Source: Paragonimus westermani (Eukaryota; Platyhelminthes; Trematoda; Plagiorchiida; Troglotrematidae). From it: a stretch of DNA of 64,000 nt. The stretch spans positions 23,596-87,595 of the forward strand of contig QNGE01002975.1 of the NCBI GenBank assembly GCA_008508345.1. Direction: 5' to 3'. Under the pieces are notes generated by a model. That model was not told where the DNA came from. It was given only the letters and a program-made list of their open reading frames with translations, and ran no database searches. The position numbers were made by a program, and so were the translations under genes. Below, one piece after another: positions 9,725 to 20,354 of this stretch (positions within the stretch are counted from its first letter, which is position 1; each line of letters starts with the position of its first letter).

Positions 9725-10970
9725 AAGCACATCTTCCTCCACAATTCAAGCATTGGTTTTTACGCAAACAGTACGAATTAATTCTTCTGAATCGGGGAAC
9801 TGTTGCACAACCAAGCCAATGGATCAACGGTTTCTTCAAGTTGCATCAGTTGTCACCAGCACATCATCGCCTATCTGAAAGCTGTGTTCTTGATTTGGCC
9901 ACTTTTGTTGAGCTTGGATAGTCGGAAGATATTCCTTGATCTACCATTTCAAAATGTCGATGCCAGACAATTAACCTTCTTCCATCGCCCGATGCATCTC
10001 TCAACGAAGGTTGTCTTAAGTTCAACTCTGCCACTCACACTGAAAAGTAGCTGGTCATTCAGAGACAAACAGGCCAAATCAAGGTAATGTGGCACCAACT
10101 GTATGATTGGTTGGTAGTGAATGTTCGTTCTGCTTCAGCCGATTATGTCAACACAGTCCCATTGTCGAGCGTCTGCTCAACGTGAACTGCGTCCAGAGTT
10201 CGTCGAATCGACCCTATCAGGAGCTCCCAGATTCAGCTTCTGCGACTAGGATGCAATAAGTTGGAAAAAACTCTTCGCAGCGGCCTGTCATTCACATAGT
10301 TCTGGTCTAGCGGCCAATCTCGCCATTGAAATTTTCTTTAGGTATCCATAAAGTTCCAGCCGTCGTCTTAATAAACATCAGTTGACGTTTCCCTTTTTCC
10401 GGTAAACCGAATCAACAGCACTAAAATTAGGTCGGTGCTCATGAACTGTGCTGACTGTAAAAGGAATATTGTAGATTGCAATCACGTTAAAATGTATCCG
10501 TAACTTTTTCAGTTGTCCTACTTTTGTCCTGTTGGCTTGGGCAAAAATAATTCAAAGCAACGTGCTAATACGGTTGTCAACCAGGCTGTGCACTCACAGA
10601 AGGGAGTGTAACCATGAGCTATCTTGGAAGTTACCGCAATTCGCTGTTCGCAAACGCGCACCGCCCCTGACACTTTTAGTCTTCCTGGAACCACGTAGAA
10701 TCAGAAACCGTTGGCAAGTTAATGTGTGCATATGAGCCTTCCAAGCATGACCTTCCTCAAAAGAAAAATGCCTGGCAAACACGTTCATCACAAGGTGCAT
10801 TGTGGGCAATATGATAGGAAACCTTACCCCGAATTTCAGAACCCAAGTAGACAGGCCCCCACGTTTTTGAAGCACGGAGTCAATTGTAATTGGTCGTGGT
10901 TTGTGGAAGACGTTTCCGTTCACTTTTCCTCTCTTCCATTTAGCACCCGAGTCAACAGAAATCCGCAATC
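9725..10970 (-). pseudogene. BEL/Pao pol: integrase and C-terminal domain, decayed
   Basis: Read from 10970 downward: a linker and integrase zinc-binding region (FPIILPTMHLV, HFSFEEGHAW, QRFLILRGSRKTKSVRG; family FPIILPxxHH...GHxG...YWILxGRxxVRxxxxxC), with the cysteines of the zinc site lost. Then an integrase core piece TDVYxDDGWNF (about 10350-10395; family IYSDNGTNF) with one internal stop. Then the C-terminal domain characteristic of BEL/Pao (IKEYLPTIQAQQKWPNQEHS, FQIGDDVLVTTDAT, VVQQFPDSEELIRTVCVKT; about 9965-9729), also with three in-frame stops. Integrase would insert element cDNA. RT and gag should lie at higher coordinates but are not recognisable. Confidence 0.82.
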
Positions 10971-10989
10971 CACTATGAAAGGCTTTTAA

Positions 10990-12300
10990 CTAAACTAGCC
11001 ATATATCTACATTGAGTGACAGCCAGTCACTAGGTGTTGAACAGTCTACCTTTACTGTACCTTTTTGATGGCTGGTATTCATCAATATAGCAGAAGACAT
11101 CGCCAGGTTACAACACTCCGTCCACTTTTTTCAGCCATGGATATAAAACAGCCAATTATCTAGGCTACTGTAACAGAATTTTAGTACATATGACATGCAC
11201 GTCTCATATATTCTGATGGTTTGCGTTTGTTATTGAAGAGAGTGAAAGAAACATTAACATTTTTAGGCGTGTCCTATATCGTTGTTGGTGAACTCGATCA
11301 AGAAAACTCAGTGTTTTACATTGGTGATAATCAAAATCTGGTTCCACAAAGTGATGCCTTTTGTCAGTTTTTGCCAATTAGGATATCTATAGCGAATCAG
11401 CAATAAGCCATTGGACTTGCTGACGATGTTCAATTGTAATGCAATCTTTCCCACGTAACACCTACAGGTTCGGTGGGTGTAAGTGTCTCGGTCCATAATT
11501 TGTTGAGCACGCAGTCACTGTTGTACATATCGCACATTATTCATTAGACGTGATGCTTTGTCTGTGAAGTTATCACGCGATCGTACGTTTCCACTTTCGA
11601 GGTTTAGAAGCGTCTAGGATACACGGCAGTTTGCTTACGACAAATTTGCTGAAGTCTGAGACGAGAATGTTCATATAACACAAAAAGGTAATCGATTGGG
11701 TAGGATAATTTGCGTCCTCGAAACACGCATTCGGACTCAAGCGTACCGTCTGGAAAATACAGATGACGGGTGCACGTGCAATTACTTCGAGTCGGGGAAT
11801 GGAAAATGATATGAGAAACAGCATCAGAGCTTTTGCAACGCAGTGCACAGGAACTCATCTCAGTGTTTTCATGGAAGTAAGCGCAAGCAACCGCAGTGTA
11901 CTCCGCTTCAAATTAATCGAATCCAATTTTTAGTGTTTCACACACGACGGATTTCCGTCGTTCTGTTGACTTATTGGAAAGCGCTTGCGGGGTAGTTCAG
12001 CGAGTATATTCTCACAAAGGTTGTCTATCTTTGGTCAGCGGATTTGTGCGTCTGCGTAGCTTTTAGTGTTGGTACCGACAATTACATTTAGCTTTTAGTT
12101 CAGAAATTTTCATTGTCGCAGCGTTAAATTGTAGTCTTGTTTTAAATATGACTGTCATGATTCGTCTACCAGCTGTTACGCCGATTCCGCATTTTCGGTG
12201 TTTACATTGTCCTATAACACACTTTGATCGAACTGTGCGATTCTAGCACCAGGTCACATTGCATGTATTTGTTTGGTTCGACCATGTTCAGATACAACAC
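10990..12300. other. No recognised gene; weak SINE trace at 11985
   Basis: No frame resembles a known protein. At about 11985-12010 the run AGCGCTTGCGGGGT matches the start of the second SINE family (compare 53190), but the rest has diverged. This should be where the BEL/Pao RT and RNase H would lie if the element were complete; none is readable. Confidence 0.35.
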
Positions 12301-12312
12301 ATTTTCGAATAA

Positions 12313-13053
12313 GTGCAAGTACTGGTTCTTCCCACAATGCCGATGACTTATAAATTGCTAAACCATTCTATCGTTGCACTGCAGTACAGTTCTACTGGTT
12401 CACGGCGCAATTGTACTCAAAACCCTTTGACTGCTTCCTTAAAACATTCGGCATTTCATGAATATTTTCTACTCACAGTGAGTCAAATCTTGCGGTTCAG
12501 TCTATTTTACAATATGAATTGTTGTAGTGCATTTTTATGTTACAACCCGTCTGGTTTTTCATTTGAACTACTTTCATTTAATGTGGTGATAGTTGTTTCG
12601 TATTGTGGTACCTTGAAGTACACAATGATAGTCGTGAGCATACTTAGCCTGAAAGCATACAGTGTCAATTACACAGCAAAAGAGCTAACGAAATTTGACA
12701 CAGTGTTATGTGAAATCTAATTATCAGTGTAGTTAAACGATAGCTTTCAGTTACGAGTTACGATCCTTTTGTGCACAGCAGGTCCTATTTGCACCTACTC
12801 GATTGCAGATACTTCTTTAGTAATTTACCTCAGATTTGAAACACTCTCAACAACATCAGCTTTAGTAACATATCTTAGTCAAACCGGGTATTCGGCATAT
12901 GGGAGCACCAACTGCACTGGAATGTCAAAGTCGATTTATACGATAAAAAACAACCTGAGTGGATTCCACACCAAGCATGTTGGTTCACAAAGCTTGTTGT
13001 CTGCATACCTGAGCTCGATTTTCTTCGGTGTCGTACTAGCTGTTTTACTGTAA
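12313..13053 (+). CDS. Possible exon pair of an unknown protein
   Basis: One plus-strand frame is open for about 245 codons except for two stops close together at 12718-12732, which could mark a short intron or a broken gene. The first part (to 12717) is rich in Leu, Phe, Ser and Cys with hydrophobic stretches. The second part (from about 12769, after an acceptor-like TTTTGTGCACAG) ends in a hydrophobic tail SLLSAYLSSIFFGVVLAVLL preceded by potential N-glycosylation sites (NCT, NLS), which resembles a GPI-attachment signal or a terminal membrane helix. I do not recognise the protein. It could equally be chance openness. No start is convincing. Confidence 0.25.
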
Positions 13054-15099
13054 TGCAACTAAATATTACCAACGGTTCTGTAAAACCAAAGGGTTTACAT
13101 TCTCAATTAACGTACAAAATTCTCAACCAGTCCACTTGATTGTGGGCGTCTGAGTGCGGTCAACAGACGCTGGCAATCCAGCCTACTGAATAAACTCTCC
13201 ATTATTTCGGTGACCGAATGACTGTTGTTCTCGGTAAGCGTTGTAAAGAGGACTTGTTCTCGGTCACAAATCTTTCAAAGTGAACAAACTATGAAATCAG
13301 CACGCAAGGAAATCATGAGGTACATGTTTACAAACTAAAACAGATAGCCTATTTTACCACATCTACAATATTCCGAATCACAAAACGAGCATGTAAGTTG
13401 ACACTGCTTATGTCCGTGCTACTTGTTGTAACTCCAACGATAAACAGAGTTTCAGCTAAGATGACCTAGTTCGAACACATTGGCTTCTGGACAGGCTACG
13501 TTTACTTAACATTTCACTCTTGCTGATGTGCACGCTTCTCAACGTTGTTAACATTATGTTACACAACGCAACATCAACATGTCGCAATGAGTCATGGAGT
13601 GTGGTCTTCTGCTGAATAGCGGAGATACTGAATCCTCAAGTCAATCTATCACGTAGACAAAACTGCAGTTGGTCCCCGAAACTACACAGTACCGCTTGAG
13701 TTTGAATTCGAAAAATACCGAGGCGCCACTGCCCTGATTTTTCGTCCTCATTAAAGTACGAACTGTTGGGATTCTGGCAGCTCCGAAGGATGGAGGGCTA
13801 AACAAACCCGAGTAGTAGTTGTTTTACAGAAGCGTATGGACGTGGAGTGAGAAGATCGGCAAAAATGAGGTTTTAGCCGGAGCGTCAGCATTATCACGAG
13901 CACGTGAAGGATCTTTCCTTCCTTCGCATCATCACTTGTGATGCATCAAAATTCGAAACGTGACCGGTGAATATGGGTGGATATCTACATTTTTCAAAGG
14001 GTCAACAAATATCACAAGCTGATCACTGACCTTGATGCCAGATGTAGTTTGGCGAGAGCAACTGCCATCGCAAACGCAGTTAGACGTTAATGGTTAGCTG
14101 TGAGTTACAGTCGCTATACCTATCCGAGTTGAATCCCGGCCGGGAATCCTAATACATGTCCGGCTATCAAAGGGTGTTCGAAGACAAATTCGACGCCACC
14201 TACTCCCAAGATATTTGCAAGGTTCGTCTTGCTAATTTCACAGTTCTGTACGTTGGCAATTCATTCCTGTCAATATAAGATGTTTCTGAGCATTAATAAC
14301 ATATCTACGCCGAGAAGTGCAACTGACACAGCACACGCCTAGATCATGAGCCATAATCGACGGTAATTAAACGTTTAGTCTGGCAAGTGCATAGGCCTTC
14401 GCCAAAGTATGTAGAGCTAATTGATAACAAACCAGAATGAAATTGGAGACTTCAACAAAACTCGAATCATTGCTGAGCCGCAGTTGAGGAAAGTGCACTA
14501 ATTTAAAAGTTGTTTACATGTCATGATCTACATCCGAGCGGCACCAAGTCAAGTGACATCAATGAATGATATAATATGCAACTGTCAGGCTCTCGTAGTT
14601 AGTTTCCACATGGCTAAGCAGTCCACCTAACCGAGTCTATATAACTGGGCAACAGTATCGGAGATCGAGAAGAAAACAGCGGTGGGCCAACTGAAAATAT
14701 CTACTTAATTATACCGCGGTCATGAGAAGAAGGTGAAGAACAAAAGAGGTCGGAATATTTTTTGTTCCACGGGGCACTTGAGGGTTGGCTTTGTGTTTGG
14801 AGGTACGGTGAAATGATGTAAATTGAAAATGACGAATTTCGTAATAAGACAATGTCATCTGTTAGTCAAACGTCGTCAGAGTAAGTGGGAAACACAGAAA
14901 AACAAAATGAACACACCTGTCTTTTAAAGTTCTCTATCTGTAACGCATTTGTTCGTCAATACAAAAGAAAAACTCACGTTTAATAATAATACCAATATAA
15001 TGAAATGTCAAATCATGAAATAAAAGCGATGAATTTGAAATTCTCAATGCAGTACTGCACCACGTGTCACCTGCTGGCTACCTAGGTAGCTGACGGACT

Positions 15100-15440
15100 A
15101 ATGAGCATACTTATTCACATAACTAAATCTGAAATGGCTTACCAACTAACTGCTAAACTCGTTTACCTACTCACTTTATGTCGCATTTACTTACTTACCC
15201 ATTTAGTAACTCTACTGACTCAGTTCGCTGTCTACTTACTCGAGTACGTACTCATTTAATTACTGACTGACTAACTTGTTCATTCATTTGCTCACCTACT
15301 TATCCACTTATGTTTCTGATTACTTGCTAACGTATTTTATTGCTTACATACTTACCTGGTTTTTTGCTGAATTGCCAGATTGCTTACTTAATTATTACTC
15401 TATTTACCCACCTGTTTACTCATCTAATCATTCACGTAGT
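15100..15440. repeat. Degenerate tetranucleotide array
   Basis: Variants of a 4-base unit (ACTT, ACTG, ATTC, TTAC, as in CATTTACTTACTTACCC) dominate this stretch with frequent substitutions. It looks like an old (ACTT)n-type microsatellite. The mirror copy is at about 22960-23290, and a shorter related patch lies at 15740-15870, outside the arm. Confidence 0.7.
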
Positions 15441-15515
15441 TATATGTAATTTTTTTAATTTCTCAGTTATTTGGCTAGAAGTTTATGTTCCCAATTTTAA
15501 TTAAATTGAGTCACA

Positions 15516-15620
15516 GTACTGATGAGTAGTCGGAGATTTGGTTTGTTTTCTAGTTGAGCATCACCCACATATGATCGCAGCCTTCGCATTCAGATAGACT
15601 TTGCAGCCACACTCTTCTTT
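15516..15620 (-). mobile_element. Hammerhead SINE, 3' piece (minus)
   Basis: The 3' body of the SINE in minus orientation, the counterpart of 22790-22886. The tRNA-like and ribozyme parts are missing. It abuts a plus-oriented piece of the same SINE at 15624, so the two fragments are joined head to head. Confidence 0.75.
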
Positions 15621-15623
15621 CTT

Positions 15624-15710
15624 TGCTTCTTTTCAGAAGAGGCTGGCTGGAAATTTTATCTGAATTCGGAGGTTGCGATCAACTGTGAGTTACGTTCAAC
15701 TTGATAACAT
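15624..15710 (+). mobile_element. Hammerhead SINE, 3' piece (plus)
   Basis: Starts TGCTTCTTTTCAGAAGAGGC and continues through the family body (GAGGCTGGCTGGAAA, TTGCGATCA, GTTCAACTTGATAA). The match begins about four bases after the position where the family hammerhead would cut, so the tRNA-like head and ribozyme are absent. Confidence 0.75.
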
Positions 15711-15879
15711 CACATCAGTTACTGATGTACAAGCATACTCACCTGCTTAACGATTTAGTTATATTGATTTTCTGGTAAATTATTTATTCATATACTTATC
15801 TGAACGCCTTCTTATTTATTTGCCTGTCGATTCAAGTAAATATTTACTAACAACCCTAGGTACTTACTCAACAATTCTG

Positions 15880-18560
15880 TTGTGTTTTTATAGATTCGAT
15901 GTAAAGTTTTCTGTACTTAGTTGGCAAAGGTTGTACACCGTCGTTACCTCACGCTATGCCAGTTACATAAGAACTGCCATTCACTTATGAAACTGAGGAC
16001 AAGCCGTATAGATATTCGTTGTCACGGACATGGGGCGAATCTTAATTTGGTGAAGAAATGATGAGTTCAGTCCACACTCACTGTAGAGAGAGTCAATCTT
16101 GTTTGGACCTCACATGGATTAAAGATACTCGTCTGAAAGGTTGATGTAAATTGCTTCTTCGGAAAGAGCCACTAATTGTAAATCGAAGAAAAAGAGCTCA
16201 TCAATCCAGTGAATGTATAAACTGCAACATTTAAGGAACGTAATGGTCTGTTCAGCCAACGGGGTGTCAGTTAAACTCACAGTAGAACCTTAAAAATAAC
16301 GATGGTAGTTAGATGTAAATCGATAGGTACAAGCGAAATAAAACGTTTGTAAATTGAATGGGACGACTGACGGACAAAGTAAGATTCACAAGGTTGTTGG
16401 TTTGTGTTTCAACATCATCACGGCTCCTACCGTCCCATGCTTCGGTGGTTTTGGTAGGCTACGTAATGCACAGGCAGAAAAACCGGTTTAAACAAGATTT
16501 TTTTTTAGGAAATTTGTTTAAAACGGCACAACTGGAACCGGACATCCAAAATGCGGAGAATATAATACTATCGGTCACGCCTTCGATGCGTGCATGGGCG
16601 GCTTGAAATAAACTAAAATGACCAGCAGTCTAGTCGATTTTGCTTGACAAAGAAATGGTGTCCACTCAACTGTTAGCTCTGTTCGAACCAATGTATTTGT
16701 AATTACTCCCCTCATATTCGAAAGACTTCGTGTCTAAAGTACACAGCGCACACGTCTCAGCAACCATCAGATGAGCTTAATTTAGTATGATGGTGCAAGG
16801 AAACTATTCACAGACCGGTGCTATTTTACTGAACACATATAAACTGACTTTGGTTCAATAGATCGGCATGGGAGGACTCAGCCTGGTGCAATAGAATAAT
16901 CGCTGGGCTCATGGTTCTGCAAAGTCAGCCATTTCAGTATCTCAACCTCCAAAAAGTGTCTATACTTCGAGTTACATCCTGGAACGAGAACTGAAGTTAT
17001 TCAGAAAGGTGTAAATTCGTATTTTAAATACGAGGAAGCATTCCCGAACTTCAGGATTTTCACTAACGTTTGTTAGAACCGAGATCAAATCAAAAACATT
17101 CGTGGCTTTTTAAACCTTACTTCAGTAAGTAGCAAGCAGCAATAAGTTTGATTTGACAAATGTCAAAGAAAACCTTCGAACAAGCGATTCGAAAACGCAT
17201 ACAAATTTAGTTTGAAAAAGTGCGCGTTACACTGGCACAGTAGGCTATCTAGTACATAATCGCCTTTCGATAATATAGACGTTTGTCCTGTAAATTTGAT
17301 TACCAAAACATCGAACGAATTTCCTCCACAAAGAAGCCAACAATATACAAGCCATACAGAATCAAATCAGATTGTGTATGCTTGTTTGAACGCAAGTGTT
17401 GGGTTGTCTGAATAAAACAATTGGACAAACAATGGCACTGTAGATCAAGGAAGCGTGTTTCTAAGTTCACTGAACGCTTACTGGATAAAACTGCTATGTT
17501 GCTGAAGTAAGTAGCACAAGCCTACAAACTGGATTCTTCGGATATGTAGCAATTCATGACTGCGTGTCACATAGTGAACGCTCTGAGCAAAATTGGGATC
17601 TTTGGCTCAACTAGTAACCATGGGCAGCCATAATTTTTCGGGATCCCCCGTTCTGGAGAATTGCAATACACCATTCACAATCAACACGAATGGACCATAA
17701 ACTAGTCATCGCAATGGTAACGTACTTTGAACAAGCAAAATTCTGTGTTGACGCTGTCGCTCACTACGTGCATCACTTCATTCCTTTTCTTGTTGTTGAC
17801 GTGTTAATTCTGCCACACACACACACCATGGGGGAATTGGCAAAAGTAGAAGCTAGTTAGTATTAGCCAAAGCATACCGAATCAGTGTAGCTCAGCTATC
17901 GTAGGGAAACGTCAAATAAACTGATGTGCCAGACTGAAAATCTACAATTGATAATTGACGATTAGAAATAGGTCTAGACGCAGAGGTCGTGACACATTTT
18001 ATCTGCATTACAGAAATTTGGCAGCAGTAGACCACATGTCATGGGGACGACGACAAAGGAACGCCACACGCTTTCGAAATTAGTGGTTACCTAACATTAC
18101 TTTGATCTACGACTACTACATCCATATAAAGCAGTTTTATGTAATCCTTTCTTAAATGCACACAGAAGTCACTTACAAATCAACATTCCAGTAACGTCTT
18201 CTTTCTCAGGGTAGTTTTATTTCAAACGAGATGAGAACGGATATAATTCTGGACTGTGAGCCACAGTTCATCTTCCCTTACACGTTACTTCTGCAAACAT
18301 CGTTCGATATACCGTGAATAATATGTAATTTATCCATATCCTGTTGCTGTGGATGAACCGAGTCCATTTGTGATTGCAAGTGCGTTCAAGTTACAGCCAC
18401 AACAATTGTATAGTGATGAAAGTCGCCAGTTAATAGCAAGGCGCGAACGGACTCTAACGTTCGGCTTGCCATAACTGACAACAGTCTTCGACATCAGGAG
18501 AAAGACGGTTAGGTACGAAGTTTCGGAAGGTGTATACTTACCTCGCTGGATGACAACGAA
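15880..18560. other. No recognised content (spacer of inverted repeat)
   Basis: AT-rich. An 82-codon plus frame at 16358-16606 has no recognised similarity. A short CA run is at 17814-17826. Nothing else was supported. Confidence 0.4.
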
Positions 18561-18562
18561 AT

Positions 18563-18809
18563 TGTTGTATAACAGACAGTTTCGTGGTGAGTGGTCTACT
18601 ATTCACAAGTGGTATAGTACCCACAGGCGACATTCAGGAACAAGAGAACAAGCCCCGAACGCGACGGACAAGAAGAGACTATCGGAACAGTGTATACATG
18701 TTATGTGATAACTTTCACCAAGGCGAATGACAACGTACTGTCACCTAATGTATGTGAGTGCATGTCTGCCGTGGAAGTGAGTACACGCGATTGTAGTTTA
18801 GTTTTTGAT
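18563..18809 (+). repeat. Left inverted end (247 bp)
   Basis: Matches the reverse complement of 19237-19483 at about 234 of 247 positions with no gaps. On the plus strand it contains a leader of 199 bases and an ATG at 18762 opening MSAVEVSTRDCSLVFD, after which homology ends and the frame enters unrelated sense (the antisense of gag). Several differences cluster at 18584-18620, where left G corresponds to right A. Confidence 0.92.
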
Positions 18810-19284
18810 CCAACCCTGGCAGAGCCCTGTCCAGCAAACCTTGCAGAGTGGCGGAAAACACGACCGGATCTGCTCCTTGTCCAAGCGTGGCCGCCTTGAC
18901 CTGCCGTATGGCCTCCTGGCGGCCGGCCGGGCTGTCAAACGCAGCCACCAGCGCCTCCTTCACAGAAGCCCACTCTGTCTTTGCTGGGCCTCTTTGCGCT
19001 GCGTCCACCACCGCCTTTACCGTGCCCTTCACCAGCGTCCGCAGGGCGGCTAGCTTCCCCCGGTTGGTCTTGACTCCGACCACTTCGGCCACGTCCTCCA
19101 GGAACGTACGGACGTCTCCATCCTCGAACGGCCGTGGCCAGGGAATCTTCATCACCGCGTTCGTCACGGCACCAGCTATTGTGTCTGCAAAATACGCTTG
19201 GCCTGCGATTTCGTTTATTGTGAAAACTGCCGTACAGTCAAAAACTAAACCACAATCACGTACACTCACTTCCACGGCAGACAT
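18810..19284 (-). pseudogene. LTR-retrotransposon gag, N-terminal 158 codons
   Basis: An open minus-strand frame starts at ATG 19284 and includes PWPRPFEDGDVRTFLEDV, LAALRTLVKGTVKAVVDAAQ, TEWASVKEALVAAFDSPAGR, QEAIRQVKAATLGQ, VFSATLQGLLDRALPGLD. The pattern (F-x-GDVRxFL...W...AFDSPxxRQEA...LxxxLDRALPxLD) is that of a Ty3/gypsy-type capsid, distinct in sequence from the gag at 2-3 kb. It has no stop or frameshift, so the insertion is relatively young, but the frame is cut at the junction with the left inverted end (18809/18810) and ends in about 22 codons of antisense leader. Nucleocapsid and pol are absent. Confidence 0.78.
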
Positions 19285-19483
19285 GCACTCACATACATTA
19301 GGTGACAGTACGCTGTCATTCGCCTAAGTGAAAGTTATCACATAACATGTATACACTGTTCCGATAGTCTCTTCTTGTCCGTCGCGTTCGGGGCTTGTCC
19401 TCTTGTTCCTGAATGTCGCCTGTGGGTACTATACTACTTGTGAGTAGTATACTACTCACTACGAAACTGCCTGTTATACAACA
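19237..19483 (-). repeat. Right inverted end (247 bp)
   Basis: On the minus strand this is the natural 5' end: leader, then ATG at 19284 (MSAVEVSVRDCGLVFD), continuous with the gag reading frame. It presumably contains the LTR promoter region. No LTR/primer-binding-site boundary could be recognised inside it. Confidence 0.92.
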
Positions 19484-19489
19484 GAAATA

Positions 19490-20140
19490 ACTGCAGCAAC
19501 ACTATCAACAGCAACTGCAGTGACGTTCGCCCTGTAAAATGGTTTTCGCGCTGGTTGTTTATTTTTGCATATTCTGTGATGGGTAGTTGATTGGAAGTAA
19601 ATACCCTGGTCGAAGACCTCGTTTGCGAAAAGAACTTCACTACAAAGACTGAGTTTTGTAGAACCCAGTAATAATCATTCCATGCTGTTGCGGCTGCGAC
19701 CTGTTCAAACTGACAGTGGGGGATGAACTGTATCGACCCACACTGACCAGATGTAGACAGATCAGTCAAATGTTGTGCACAGCGTAGTTCATATCAGCGT
19801 GCAGTTTCTTGAGGTTCAACAGTCTAAATTGTCTGGTAATACGTGGACAATAGCACTGATTCTTATGAGCTTTTTATATGCAAGGAGTGCGGGAATATCA
19901 CGATGTTATCCGGTCCCACGTAGACGGCAAACGCAATACGAGGCAAACAATAATTTGGTCTCTCAGATGGAACCGCGTGACCAATAGAAAAATTTCAAAA
20001 CTAAATAATCACAAAGGAAACCAGTGTCTGTGAGAAACTCTGTGTCCTGCACTTAACGGATGGGCTTAAATAACCAGTCGTTTCTAAACTTTTCTGATGG
20101 TTGGGACCAGTGGTGGTGTTGTTCGTGGCTCGGGTTGATG
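19490..20140. other. No recognised content
   Basis: A 105-codon minus frame (19769-19452) shows no recognisable motif. No repeat was identified. Confidence 0.4.
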
Positions 20141-20179
20141 GTTTTGGTATTGATTTGTTCACCGAGCTTGGCATTTAGG

Positions 20180-20224
20180 TTGCAAACGTTTCATCACCAA
20201 GCGAGGTGACGTCACCAGTGCGTG
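20180..20224 (-). ncRNA. Hammerhead-like motif, left palindrome arm
   Basis: Minus-strand mirror of the right arm: CTGGTGA (20218-20212; one core change, A6 to G) , the same helix II, and GAAA at 20192-20189. Preceding bases GCA can pair with the TGC after AACGTT, giving three pairs of helix I. The core change should inactivate it. Confidence 0.42.
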
Positions 20225-20265
20225 AGTGTTTCAGCGTATAATCTTGAATGTGGCGCTAAAACACT

Positions 20266-20310
20266 CACTCACTGATGATGTCACCTCGCTTGGTGATGAA
20301 ACGTTTGCAA
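20266..20310 (+). ncRNA. Hammerhead-like motif, right palindrome arm
   Basis: CTGATGA at 20272-20278 (full C3-A9 core), then a helix II of 6 pairs (GTCACC / GGTGAT, one G-U, with one bulged base before it) closed by TCGCTT, then GAAA at 20298-20301. Helix III (ACGTTT) is minimal or absent. Helix I pairing is poor here. Known hammerheads of Penelope-like elements also have tiny helix III. Activity is doubtful. Confidence 0.5.
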
Positions 20311-20354
20311 CCAAAATGCCAAGCTCGGCAAACATATCAATACCAAAACGTTTC

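Larger units (their letters stand above)
13352..15622 (+). repeat. Left arm of giant inverted repeat
   Basis: About 2.25 kb that recurs in reverse complement at 22786-25049. Every block compared by eye (13381-13740, 15060-15300, 15480-15600) is identical or nearly so. The arm has no frame of 60 codons or more. It contains a decayed tetranucleotide array (15100-15440) and ends inside a SINE copy. Beyond the outer edge at about 13352, similarity to the partner continues but drops abruptly (for example TCATGAGGTA at about 13315 versus TTATGAGGTA), with small indels. Confidence 0.92.
18563..19483 (-). mobile_element. Gag-bearing LTR-type insertion with inverted ends
   Basis: A 921-bp insertion flanked by the direct 5-bp duplication GAAAT (18558-18562 and 19484-19488). 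Its ends are TGTTGTATAACA... and ...TGTTATACAACA, i.e. TG...CA. A TG...CA end plus a 4-6 bp duplication is the signature of integrase-mediated LTR-element insertion. Yet the 247-bp terminal repeats are inverted, not direct, at roughly 95% identity. Each repeat holds a 5' leader plus the first 16 codons of the same gag. Only the right-hand copy continues into gag, so the insertion has two 5' ends and no 3' end. The higher G+C of the gag part contrasts with the AT-rich surroundings. Confidence 0.85.
20141..20349. repeat. 209-bp palindrome (96-bp arms, 17-bp loop)
   Basis: 20141-20236 and 20254-20349 are reverse complements at 88 of 96 positions, separated by 17 bases. The transcript of either strand could fold into one long hairpin. 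Each arm, read outward from the loop, carries a hammerhead-like core followed by AAACGTTTGCAACC, a combination I associate with the terminal repeats of Penelope-like elements. The object may be two inverted terminal-repeat fragments of such an element. Confidence 0.9.

Noticed and set aside
15511..15545. Hammerhead suggested by ACTGATGAGTAG near the arm edge
   Set aside because: The CTGATGAG string has no GAAA partner and no helix II; it is the reverse complement of the SINE tail.
18690..18899. Plus-strand 69-codon frame starting in the left inverted end as a separate gene
   Set aside because: After 16 gag codons the frame reads the antisense of gag; it exists only because of the inverted arrangement.
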